From Nansenia antarctica (Eukaryota > Chordata > Actinopteri > Argentiniformes > Microstomatidae): a stretch of DNA of 64,000 nt. This document shows, one piece after another, positions 11,901 to 29,605 of this stretch. Under the pieces are notes generated by a model, which saw nothing but the letters and a program-made list of their open reading frames with translations, was not told the DNA's origin and did no database searches. The DNA is taken from contig OZ022358.1 in NCBI GenBank assembly GCA_963989245.1, positions 19,604,895 through 19,668,894 of the forward strand, read 5' to 3'. The stretch's first letter is position 1. Each line of letters opens with the position of its first letter. The position numbers and the translations under genes were made by a program.

Positions 11901-13542
11901 CATCCCAGTCTCAACCTTATTACATGATACTCTCTCCCTCTCCTCTTCTCCCTCCTCTCCCCTTCCCAGGTAAACCAGAACTGATGCTGGTTGGTAACCT
12001 CCATGGCAATGAGGTAGTGGGCCGGGAGCTTCTCCTGAACCTGCTGGATTACCTGTGCCTTAACTACGGTGACGACCCCGAGGTGACCCGGCTGGTGAAC
12101 AGAACACGGATCCACGTCCTGCCCTCCATGAACCCCGATGGGTATGAGGTGGCACGAGAGGGTAATAATAATAATAATAACTTTAATTTATATAGCGCCT
12201 TTCAAAAACCCAAGAACGCTGTACAAGGGGATGAAACGGACAGACAAAACAGAAAACAAACAAAGCAAAAACAATGACTAAGGGCCAAATGCCTTGGAGA
12301 ACAGATGGGTTTTGAGGGCTAATTTGAAGGAGTCCAGGGTGGGGGCGTTGCGGATCACTGTGGGGAGGGAGTTCCAGTAAGAGAATGACAGTGTGACCTA
12401 TTAAAGGGCTCTGCAAAGCGACCTTCAATTCCATATCAAATATGTCTGGGTCAACTTTGACTTTCTTTCCTGTAATTGTTTACAATTAAAATGGTCAAAA
12501 AAGAAAGGTTAGGGTTACAAAAACAAAAACTATAGAAACAAAAACTGTTTTTATAGATAGAGGAGATGGTGGAAATGTTATTTCAAGAGTAGAGGACTGT
12601 ATGACATAACCAGGCTGTGTCAGACTTGATCTTCTGTGTTAAAACGCTGGCACGGGAGGGAGGTTGGTCGCTTTTGATGATTTATCTCATTTCTGTTTCC
12701 AGGAGACGCCAGCCGCTCCAAAGGACACAACAACAGCAGGAACGTCGACCTGAACACCGACTTCCCTGACCGCTCCAAACCCGGTCAGACCCTCCAACCT
12801 GAGACGGTCGCCATGGTCAACTGGATGAAGTCCCATCCCTTTGTGCTGTCTGTCAGTTTGTATGGAGGTGAGTGGACTGCTCCTGCCATACAACAGAATG
12901 TAGAAGACCCCCCCCCTCTAGTCTCAGGTAAGACTAGGCAGGGTGGGAGTGGGACATGGTTACCAGCAACAGTCTATCTCCCCCTACTCTCTCTCTCAGG
13001 CTCGTTGAAGATCACCTATCCACACAGTGAAGATCAGAGCGCCTTGGCCTACGCCTCCCCTGATGATGCGGTGTTTAAGATGTTGGGACAGGCCTACTCT
13101 AATGTAAGGGTTAGACCACTCTTCTGACTAATACTCTTACATTGTTGCTAAAATCCCCCGATCTTCTCATATCAATACACAGATATACGCCTGCATTGCA
13201 TTCACACACACACACACATACACATCCCCCCCCCACACCTGACCCTACCCCCCCTACCCTTTTTCTTTCTTTTCAAAATCTTTACTTTTATTCCGTCATT
13301 GACATCTCAATGTTTTTGTTGATCGCTCTTTTTTGCTTTGTGTGTCTTGCTTTGAACCACACTCATGGACCATACGTGTACAGCTAAAAAAATGAAAAAA
13401 ATAGTAGACAAAACATGACATGATTGTACAAGTTGCTGAAACTGAAGATAAGTAAAAAAATAAAAATAATAAAAAAAGAAATCCCCCGATCTTCATCTCC
13501 TCCATAACTCCCTGCATGCCCTCCCCCCTCCTCTAATTCTTT

Positions 13543-13618
<76 letters not shown>

Positions 13619-14282
13619 ACCACTCCTCCAGGTGAGTCTGTTTATGATGCAGGGCCCTGGGTGTGACTACTCAAACCCTATGGCGTTCTCCTATGAGGAC
13701 ACCGGCGTCACGGGTGGGACAGCTCGAGGGGTGTCCATGCAGGACTGGGCGTACCGGCACACTAGTGCCCTACAGATGAGTGTGTATGTGGGGTGTGTGA
13801 ACTACCCTCCGGCTGAAGGGTTGCACAGCTACTGGAAAGACAACCAGAATGGCCTACTGGGCCTCATCAGAGAGGTAAACACGCACGGAGACACTCTTGG
13901 ATGCACACACACACACGCACTTCTGAGACATGTTCATTTCTGGTCTGCAGGTCCATGTTGGGGTGAGGGGCAGAGTTATTGACATTCACAGCCTTCCGAT
14001 CGTCAACGCAAGTGTGAAAGTCGAGGGGGCAGAACACACGGTCCGCACAGACCAGAGGGGAGAGTTCTGGAGACTGCTCACCCCGGGGAGATACCAGATC
14101 TCTGCATCAGCCAACGGGTCTGTGTGTGTGTGTGGGAATGTGTGGGTGACGCTCACAAGCAGCTGCTTACTGTGTACACCATTGATTATAGTCATTTGTT
14201 AGGCTACTTATTACTCTCTCATTTAAGCAGATTTCTGTATATACTGCTCTCTTTCTCACCCCCCCCCCCCACCCCCTCTATC

Positions 14283-14334
<52 letters not shown>

Positions 14335-17300
14335 TGTGTGTCTGTGTGTCTGTGTCTGTGTGTCTGTCTGTCTATTTCTCTACTTCTCTACTTCCAGGTA
14401 CTCTTCTGTCACAGTGTTTGCTTTGGTCACAGCCGGCGAGGTGGAGCAGGTAGAGTTCCGGTTGCCAGTGGAACAAGGAAAGAGTGTTTTGGACTCGGAC
14501 GAGGAGGAGTTCGGCCACTTCATTAAAGAGCTGTCGACCGGGCGGGGCATGGAGAGACTCATCCACGGGATGGCCCTGCCTGTCGGCATACGTTACAATA
14601 GTTACAGGGAGCGGGCAGAATACCTGATGGGGCTTACCCTCAACTACCCAAATATTACACACCTGCGCAGGTACTACAACACTTAACACTCCACGAACAT
14701 TGTCTCATGATTGTGGTTGACATCTCCTAGTTTTTTTGTTTCACTTTGGATCAGCAAATATAATAATAATAATGAGTGCATTTTCTTATTTGTCTCGTGA
14801 CCCCAGTCTGATTCTGGTTCTGTGTCTCTCCCAGTCTGGGTCAGAGCGTGGAGTTCAGGACCATCTGGGCTCTCGAGATCTCAGACAGACCCTCTACGCC
14901 CGAACCGTCGGAGCCGAAAGTCCGCTTTGTGGCGGGTATCCACGGCAACGCACCTGTGGGCACAGAGCTGCTGCTGGAGCTGGCGGCGTTTCTCTGCATC
15001 AACTACGGCCAGAACCCGATCGTCACCAAGGTAACCATACCATGAACTCACCACCATCGAGATAATGATGATGACATAAGCACCCCTTTCTTTCTCATCT
15101 TATTGTGCGACGTGTGCTTGCGTGCGTGCTCGCCCGTGTGCGTGTGTTAGCTGATTGACAGGACGCGGGTGGTGATCGTGCCCTGTGTTAACCCTGATGG
15201 CAGAGAGCGGGCTCAGGTAGGGGAGTGCTTCTCCACAGCAGGACTCACCAACGCACTACGAACAGACCTGGATCAGGACTTCATCTATGGTCAGTCTGCA
15301 TGATTAGCTCCAACAGAACTTTAGATTTCTGTAAGGGAACTTTCAAGTGTGACATTCTTTCCGAGAGTTAATACATGATACACACTTATAATAATAATAC
15401 ATTAGACTTATATACACTCAAAGACGCTTTACAAACTGAAAAGATTGAGTAGTAAAATAAAATAAAAAATAAAAAGATTTCTAAATCTAAGTGTCTTTGT
15501 AGGACAATCTACTCTGCAAGTATATCTAGATTTCGGGCGGAGAAGCGGCGAAAAACAAGCAACGCCAGCATCCTCTCTTGACTGGCATTTTTTTGAAAAG
15601 TGAAAAGGCTATGAGTAGGATCAATGTGATGTTAGCTAGCTACCTCTAAACATGGCTGGGCATAAATTAATTAATTGAACTGTGTGTCATGTGTTAAATC
15701 TTTGCAATAATGTTTTTGACTAGTTTTAGCCACTTTGTACAGGCACTGTACTGTACAGTGTACATTCATGATCTTGCGAGTGAGTCTATATCGGTGTCTG
15801 TGTCTCTCCCTAGGAGGAAACGGGTCTGGGAGTTCTGGTGTGGAGCCTGAGACCCATGCTCTGATGGGCCTGATCCAGGAGGGGGGCTTCGCTCTCTCTG
15901 TAAGCCTGGACGGAGGCTCGGTGCGGGCCACGTACTCCTACGACGGACCCCCTAATCCTGGTACACAGTCACAATGTGGAACCCCAGAATGCACCGCTAT
16001 GTATAATTCTATCACCACTGTGTTGTTGAATGCAAATCTGGTTTAAATACTGTGCTATTCCACACCTTTTAAAACTGTAACACACTGAGCCATAACAGAA
16101 TCACCTCAGAAATAGACAAGGTATATGAACTGTTCCTGATGATTATTGAGAGCGATTAGACTCAACATGTATGTTGCTGTGTTGTTGAGCAGAACCAAGG
16201 GAGGAGACTGGGAGGTACCTGGCCACTGTCTATGCCAACAACCATCCCACAATGCACCTGGACCATCAAGGATGTGGGAGTGATGTCGGTGAGGGGACTG
16301 GAGTTATGATGGTTTTGATCGATAAGGAGGATAGTTATGTACACAGATACTATAGGTGTGTTACTCTGGGTGGGTGGTCAACCGACAGAATTCTTCCACA
16401 TCTGTTTTCCCAGGGGTTGCTGGTGGTGTCATGTTTGAAAGTCATATGGGCAGCATGAAGGTACGGTACTATATATATAATAATGTATAAATAATATGCC
16501 ATTTAGCTCAGGTGACACTTTTATCCAAAGCGTATACATTTTCAGTATATATGGTCCCAACGGGAATCAAACCCACAATCTAAGCGTTGTTAGCGCCATG
16601 CTCTACCAACTGAGCCACAGAGGACCGGTAGTAGACCTGTGTTTCTAAATCCTCCTTTTTACTGATCTGCTGCCTCATACTGTGTGGGTGGGTGGGTGTG
16701 TTTCTGTCTGTCTGTCTGTCTGTGTGTCACAGGACTACAGCGTGGCAGAAGGGTTGTGTCCGGAGCTGACCGTGTACACAAGCTGCTGTGTGTATCCTCA
16801 GCCCCAGTGGCTCTCCACGCTCTGGGAGGCGAACAGGAGAGCTCTACTCAGCATGCTGCTGGAGGTGAGTCAACAACACCCTCGTCACCTCCAGCTGGTT
16901 GCCCTAGCTTCTTCTCAACCTCTTCCTCATCTTTCATTGACTCCTTTTTTTTTGTTTTTTTTGTTTTTAACTATCGCTGTCTTTTTGTTTTCTTCGCTTA
17001 AATAAAGTAATATAAGTACAATCTGTAAAGCGTCCTTGGGTTTCAGAAAGGCACTATATAAAACTAGTAAAATAATATAATTATATATATATATATAATA
17101 ATATAAAATAAGCTTTATAAAAATATATATTTAAAAAAATCCCCATCCATCTTCCCTTGGTCCTGGTAATATTGTCTCTCTCTCTCTCTCTCAGGTTCAT
17201 AAAGGAGTGAAGGGCGTGGTGAGGGACGGTCATGGGAATCCAGTGGTGGACGCCGTGGTAACGGTGAACGGTACAATACGTGGCGTGACCAATAGAGGGG

Positions 17301-17394
17301 GCTACTTCCACACCCTGCTCTCCCCCGGACCATACTGGATACAGGTCACTGCCCAAGGGTACCAACCACAGATACACAAGGCAAGTGGCATGAA

Positions 17395-17451
<57 letters not shown>

Positions 17452-18323
17452 GGGGTGGGGGGGGGGGGGGGGGGGTGGGTGGGTGTATAGACTAAAACAG
17501 TGTGTAAGTATTTGTGGTGTTGTGTAGGTGCTGGTGTCGTCCGGGGGTGCAGCCTACTCCATGCTGGTAGAGATCAGTAAAGCCAATCAGGGCGTTCTAC
17601 ACAGCACCCAGGGGGCCGCTGTGGCTGCTGCAGGTGAGACCAGAGCACCCTGGGATATTGGAGTTATTATTAATAATAGTAATAATAATAATAATACACA
17701 TTAGACTTATATAACGCTTTTCAGACACTCAAATACGTTTCACAAACTGAAAAGATCGAGAGGGGGAGAGGGTTAACTGGTGAAGGCAAGTTTGAAGAGG
17801 TGGGTTTTGAGGGCCTGTTTAAATGTTGGCAGGGTGTTGGCCTGTCTGATGTGGTTGGGGAGGAGGGCGTTCCAGTATGAGAAGCCCTGCTTCTTGGAGA
17901 GATGTTCGGGGGGGGGTTGTTCCACCACTAACTTAACTAATGAACGTCTGATTATAGTTGATTTTCTATATTGTACATATATACATTATTGTTGATTTTT
18001 TGGTAGTACTTGTAGGACAAGTAGGAGTAGTCCTTTAGTAGTACTCCCCAGGACCAGGGTTAGAAAGTCTATAGTATCTGATGCACCACTAGTCTAGCGG
18101 TATATCTGATGCTGCTCATCCTGTTCCCTTAGTTGCCGGGGTGACTGTAGTCCTGATTGCCCTGGTCGCGAGGTGTCTCTGCTGCTCGGCCAAATCGAGT
18201 CGGCTCAGGAACGGAGTCCGATGGCTACGCCGCCGCCGCGACAACCTCCATCTGGTCTCCATGGAGTCTGAGAAGTCCCCGCTGAGGCTGGAGTTTGACG
18301 AAGAGACAGACAGTGATGGATGA
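8121..18323 (+). CDS. cpd: Carboxypeptidase D, all three domains predicted inactive
   Basis: Type I membrane protein of the trans-Golgi and secretory route with three M14B metallocarboxypeptidase units. I assemble 20 coding exons: 8121-8761, 9571-9821, 10280-10422, 10699-10868, 11345-11814, 11970-12161, 12703-12867, 13000-13103, 13632-13874, 13951-14117, 14398-14670, 14835-15030, 15151-15289, 15814-15960, 16193-16288, 16414-16460, 16733-16864, 17195-17380, 17528-17633, 18133-18323. The sum is 4059 nt, giving 1352 residues with every phase agreeing; human CPD is about 1380. The start is ATG 8121, with A at -3. The hydrophobic stretch FVVLMLVCFF at about residues 25-36 is a signal peptide. A transmembrane helix at about 1283-1305 precedes a cysteine-rich juncture and an acidic tail (EFDEETDSDG), as in known CPD. 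Unusually, catalytic residues are missing in all three domains (see the domain entries). All splice sites are GT-AG except a GC-AG after 17380. An attaaa polyadenylation signal is at 18380. Confidence 0.95.
8838..9252 (-). mobile_element. L2/CR1-type LINE 3' end in cpd intron 1
   Basis: A (TAA)n array at 8838-8899 is the reverse of a LINE tail. On the minus strand, 9249-8989 encodes the reverse-transcriptase C-terminus (FYAPKLWNALPVYIRD, FKSRLKTHLFNIAFK, stop). Confidence 0.85.
9892..10237. mobile_element. Foldback MITE in cpd intron 2
   Basis: The left arm, starting ATAAACTCCTCAAA, is matched by a right arm ending TTTGAGGAGTTTAT. The inner parts also pair (cctcccctttaataatacca against tggtattattaaaggggagg). 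The arms are roughly 90-100 bp, giving a long hairpin. There is no coding sequence. TA next to the ends would fit a mariner-like duplication. Confidence 0.75.
10876..11085 (-). mobile_element. L2/CR1-type LINE 3' tail in cpd intron 4
   Basis: (TAA)n, then tttatttgtatagcgctttt and gcaaacgttgcagctcaaa, the same 3' UTR as at 8838. The tail begins about 7 bp after the exon-4 donor at 10869. Confidence 0.8.
12163..12420 (-). mobile_element. L2/CR1-type LINE 3' end in cpd intron 6
   Basis: (TAA)n and tatatagcgcctttcaaaaa are followed by gggttttgagggctaatttg and ggagggagttcca, a degenerate antisense LINE 3' region. The (TAA)n begins inside the exon-6 donor itself (g|gtaataata at 12162). Confidence 0.75.
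13546..13617. repeat. (CT)n microsatellite at the cpd exon 9 acceptor
   Basis: An uninterrupted (CT)n ends 14 bp before the acceptor AG at 13630-13631 and forms its pyrimidine tract. Confidence 0.95.
14286..14392. repeat. (GT)n/(GTCT)n microsatellite in cpd intron 10
   Basis: (GT)n passes into gtct repeats that end just before the exon 11 acceptor at 14397. Confidence 0.95.
15385..15480 (-). mobile_element. LINE 3' tail fragment in cpd intron 13
   Basis: ataataatacattagacttatat...cgctttacaaactgaaaagat is the 3' end of the LINE subfamily also found at 17665 and 18546. No coding sequence remains. Confidence 0.65.
16490..16630 (-). mobile_element. Degenerate tRNA-like SINE in cpd intron 16
   Basis: The phrases tttatccaaagcg, ggaatcaaacccacaat and ctctaccaactgagcca match the antisense B-box and A-box part of a widespread fish tRNA-like repeat. 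It is not a functional tRNA, as no cloverleaf can be drawn around it. Confidence 0.5.
17397..17475. repeat. (GT)n plus poly-G tract in cpd intron 18
   Basis: (GT)n is followed by about 25 bases that are nearly all G, only 17 bp past the GC donor at 17381. The G run could form a quadruplex in the pre-mRNA. Confidence 0.9.
17665..17935 (-). mobile_element. LINE 3' end in cpd intron 19
   Basis: The (TAA)n-like start and cattagacttatataacgctttt are followed by gggttttgagggcctgttt, tggcctgtctgatgtgg and gcgttccag. Read in antisense this is the end of an L2-like reverse transcriptase. It is the same subfamily as 18546-18870. Confidence 0.7.
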
Positions 18324-18379
18324 AGGGATGATGGACAACTGCCCCCTGATTTCACAACTGTCCTTGTTGATCAACTTCA

Positions 18380-18385
18380 ATTAAA
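18380..18385 (+). terminator. cpd: cpd polyadenylation signal
   Basis: attaaa lies 57 bp after the stop codon and is followed by a T-rich stretch. Confidence 0.6.
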
Positions 18386-18544
18386 AAGTCATTCACTCTG
18401 AGGATGTTTTTATTTTTAAAATCTTGGTTTGGTTTCTCTCTCTGGTTTCTCTCTCTGACAACAAACCACATGCAGATGAAGAGTTTATCTGAAGCACCAT
18501 CTGCTTTTCTGACATGCTAGATGACACCCACCTCACCTGTTCAG

Positions 18545-18545
<1 letters not shown>

Positions 18546-18575
<30 letters not shown>

Positions 18576-18870
18576 CATTAGACTTATATAGCGCTTTTCT
18601 AGACAGTCAAATACGCTTTACAAACTGAAAAGATCGAGTAGTAATAATAAAAAGACACAAAAAATAGATAAAAGAAAGTATAGGGGCCTAATTAAGGTAG
18701 TGCTGGGGACACATGGGAGGGGGAGAGGGTTAACTGGTGAAGGCAAGCTTGAAGAGGTGGGTTTTGAGGGCCTGTTTAAATGTTGGGAGGGTGTTGGCCT
18801 GTCTGATGTGGTTGGGGAGGGCGTTCCAGAGGGACAGGGCCTTTTCAGCCGCAGCCCCGTCACCCCAGGT
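18546..18870 (-). mobile_element. LINE 3' end downstream of cpd
   Basis: (TAA)n, acattagacttatatagcgc and the same antisense coding remnant as at 17665 (tttaaatgttgggagggtgt, gttggggagggcgttccag). Confidence 0.75.
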
Positions 18871-18955
18871 TAAGTAGGGCTAGCAGCCTTGTGACACTCA
18901 GGAAACCAGGCAGTGTTGAACATGTTCACATTATGCCGGCCATAAGACAAGACAC

Positions 18956-20285
18956 AGGCTGTGTTCAGAATAGCATCCTAGCGTACTTACTATTCATACT
19001 AGTTGTGGTTGTGACATCATCACCTGGTGACTGGTAGTAAGAAAAGTGAGCTGAGTTTTATGCAGTTTTTTTGCCTTGAAATATAGCAGTTTTTGATCGG
19101 ACCACAGAACATCTAATGGCCCGTGGTCAACTAACTACAGAGGCTAATTCTGAGACGGTAGGACCTTTGAAAATAACCACGGACTACAATAAAACCATGA
19201 TACAAATTTGAACCAAGGGAAGCTAAAGAGCTAAGTGCTAGCATTAACATCATTAGCTTGTTCAAAAAAGACATAGCTGAGAACTCTGATGTCATCATGG
19301 AGGCCCAAGCCATTTCCAACCTAACTGAACAAGAAGCATTTTTCCAATGTGAAGATGAGCTTATAATACAATACCTGTGATACGTATTGGTATTAAAACC
19401 AAAAAGATCTACAAAGAGAAGATTCTAAGAGAGCACAGAGAGAGTCTTTTCTCTGACTACTATAGTTAACCAGAGAGAAGGGTGGAAGGCCTAATTTGTT
19501 ACACCCTCTACCCTACCGCCTGGCACACTGCCTTTTGTGCTGCTTTCAAATTGATAAGACTGAGGGGTGTCAACCATGGACAAGACTTGCATGATGAGAG
19601 GAAATTCTCCATCAACATCTACCATAATGGCACAGTATTGATACAAGGCCCAGAAAGCTACCTGACAGAGTTCCACTCCAGTTTTCCAACTTTTAAACAA
19701 CAAGCTGAGAGCTTCAAGTCAGAACCAGAGATACCCACCATGACGTGAGCTTAGAATGAGAAGGTTCTATCTCCGTTTCGGGTAGTTCAGAGATATTGAG
19801 CGTCAAAGTTTTTACATTCCATTATGTTTTATGAGATGGAACCTTTGTAGCCTATTTTATGAATTAAAACTTGATTGAACTCAAAAATGTCAACATTTTC
19901 AAAACAACACCACACAGGCATTAATAAACACCTAATGGATCAGATTATGTAAAAAACTCAATTTTGACAAAAATGGAGATAGAACCTTATAATTCTAACG
20001 TCACGATGAGCCTAAACCTCCCTCCACCGAGTCCACCCTGTCTCCTGAATGTCTCTCCCTTGACTTCAACACTCTGGAGGTTGATGCCCTGAGACTGAGA
20101 GACAACCTCACTCAGCTAGAGAGGAACTTTGTGTGTGCATACTTGTACAGTGTAACGCTCTCGCATACTCAAATCTACGTCATATCTAGTATGAGTAGTA
20201 TTCTAGTTAGTATGCCATTTCGAACACAGCCATTGAGTATGTAGTACGCAGTATGCGAGCATGCCATTTCGAACACAGCCACAAT
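18956..20285. mobile_element. Composite transposon region between cpd and gosr1
   Basis: The outer ends are inverted copies of a terminus: ggctgtgttcagaatagca at 18959 and tgccatttcgaacacagcc at 20211-20229, repeated at about 20263-20281. The same termini bound the MITE at 43239-43475. Inside are fragments of a transposon open frame; 19482-19748 includes INIYHNGTVLIQGPE, typical of a fish LINE ORF1-like protein. A CGTGA-type MITE (19744-20005) is also nested. No intact protein remains. Confidence 0.6.
19744..20005 (-). mobile_element. CGTGA-type MITE, copy 3
   Basis: Reverse orientation, flanked by ATGA at 19740-19743 and 20006-20009. It has a single 26-bp unit, the minimal form of the family. 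Confidence 0.85.
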
Positions 20286-20514
20286 GTCCAAACGAATTAC
20301 AGTAGCTAGGCCTATGCAATATTAAAAACCCTAATGGATGGGAACTATGAGAAGAACTGGAACTTGTGAACATTTTCATTAACAGAGAAAGTCGAAAATG
20401 ATTCTCAGAAGCGAATCTCCTCATCATTTTTATTTATACAACTGTGAACATTTCAAACCTGCAAACTGCGACACTTTAAATGAATGTGCAATAATACTAT
20501 GTGCAATATGACAA

Positions 20515-20770
20515 CCCTCGTGTACATAAGGTTCAGAGATAGGAAATGTTAGGATATTTATAGCATAGCATAGAGTACAGCACAGTGTTTTATTTGTATA
20601 GTATAGTATAGTGGATAGTGTAGCCTTTATTTATGTAAACCAGCTCTTTTTCCCTTCTTGTTTTTAGTATTTTTTTCCTAGAACCAGGGGAGCCCCCCCT
20701 CCCAAATTCCGTTGTATGGTACCTGTACTGTATTAATGACAATAAAGACCATTCATTCATTCATTCATTA
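20515..20770 (+). mobile_element. Retroelement 3' end with (ATTC)n tail, copy 1
   Basis: The sequence from acataaggttcagagatagg to gacaataaagaccattcatt is repeated almost exactly at 31424-31668. It has an aataaa signal and an (ATTC)n tail, the form of a LINE 3' UTR inserted without coding sequence. Confidence 0.75.
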
Positions 20771-20779
20771 TTTGGTAAT

Positions 20780-20922
20780 TTCTCGTGTTGTCCCACTCTC
20801 TCAAGATCAGGAATGTGCTGTTCTCACCATCCACCACACGGGGTCGCTGCTCGTCGCTTGTCAGTGAACAGAAACCAACAGAAACTTCCTCCTCCGGCCA
20901 CCATCGGGTGACGTGGGCAGAC
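20780..20922 (+). promoter_or_regulatory. gosr1: Likely gosr1 promoter and 5' UTR
   Basis: The 140 bp before the start codon is richer in CpG than its surroundings. It carries an ETS-like cttcctcctccggcc and a CRE-like ggtgacgtggg about 15 bp from the ATG. There is no TATA box, as expected for a housekeeping gene. Inferred from position and motifs only. Confidence 0.4.
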
Positions 20923-28831
<7,909 letters not shown>

Positions 28832-29500
28832 TGGCTGGGCTGTTTGATAGACAGTATAACTGACAAATCTCAATCTGAGGACTGGAGGTTGCCTGAGTGT
28901 GAAGAAAAAAGATTGTGTGGTTGCTATGTCAATCATGCCTATTATTATGGTCTTATTGGAGAGAATCTGTTCTCACTCTCAGAATGGATCAAAGCAATAA
29001 CGCTACTATGAAAGTAAGGATACGTCATGTTGGTCGGGATCATGTGCCCTAGAACTATTGTCTTATTTTGATTTTGCAAATAGCCAAATGTGGGGGGGGG
29101 GGGGGGGATATGTTGATCTTGATGTGTTATGTTTGTCTTTGACTCCAGTGGATCTTGTTGCTCTGTACATTACTGTAAAAAAATGACCAGTGACTTTCAT
29201 AGCGTGTAGATGAGAGGATCTCAGTGAGTGGACCACGTCATTTCCTGTTTTAGTTTGAGTTGGACTATAAGTCTTATGCTTTGCTGTCTCGGGAAGAGAT
29301 GGGACGAAGAGGGGTGTTGGTGGAAACCCCTGAGAGGTTCTGTAAAAAGTGATTTGTTTTATTACAGCCTACACCAAGTCTTGCTCTAGAGAACAAAAGG
29401 ATGAAACAACTATTTATATTTTTATCTGTAAATTTGCATATTGCTCCATATGATTAATGTATTTTTAAAAATAAAGCTTTTTGAAATGTGGAGAACCACA
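28832..29500 (+). other. gosr1: gosr1 3' UTR
   Basis: Noncoding sequence from the stop codon to just past aataaa at 29470-29475. It contains a 15-base G run at about 29092. Confidence 0.7.
29470..29475 (+). terminator. gosr1: gosr1 polyadenylation signal
   Basis: AATAAA followed by a T/G-rich stretch (cattgtttctgtgtcctttg). Confidence 0.75.
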
Positions 29501-29599
29501 TTGTTTCTGTGTCCTTTGTAAGAGTGTATTGGAGGAGGGAGGGGTTGGGAAGGGATGAGCTTAAATCAACAGACACTCAGTTTTCCATGCTTATTCAAG

Positions 29600-29605
29600 T
29601 TTATT
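29600..29605 (-). terminator. trarg1: trarg1-like polyadenylation signal
   Basis: AATAAA on the minus strand, 125 bp from the gosr1 signal. The two genes converge here. The 3' UTR would run from about 30700 down to 29590. Confidence 0.55.

Larger units (their letters stand above)
11345..14117 (+). other. cpd: CPD domain B and its transthyretin-like subdomain
   Basis: Exons 5-10. Exon 5 opens with a Thr/Pro-rich linker (TPSPSPTTTTVS and similar), a likely O-glycosylated stalk. LHGNE keeps His570 and Glu573. The third zinc His is Tyr676 (SLYGGS), the carboxylate-binding Arg of DLNR is Thr641 (DLNTDF), and the catalytic Glu is Tyr764 (MSVYVGCV). The Tyr in MQDWAY is kept. In vertebrate CPD this domain is normally the second active enzyme, so these are unexpected losses. 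Confidence 0.85.
14398..17633 (+). other. cpd: CPD domain C (classical pseudo-peptidase domain)
   Basis: Exons 11-19. The zinc motif is IHGNA (Glu to Ala979), the Arg site is DLDQ (Gln1047), the third zinc ligand is Asp1084 (SLDGGS) and the catalytic Glu is Tyr1163 (LTVYTSCC). As I recall it, human domain C carries the same Ala, Asp and Tyr changes and is known to be inactive, so this domain is as expected. Confidence 0.88.

Noticed and set aside
16490..16630. A tRNA gene
   Set aside because: Only antisense A- and B-box-like words are present; no acceptor stem or anticodon arm can be drawn. Treated as a SINE remnant.
19482..19748. An 88-codon host gene between cpd and gosr1
   Set aside because: The sequence (INIYHNGTVLIQG) is typical of a transposon ORF1-like protein and lies inside a composite element.
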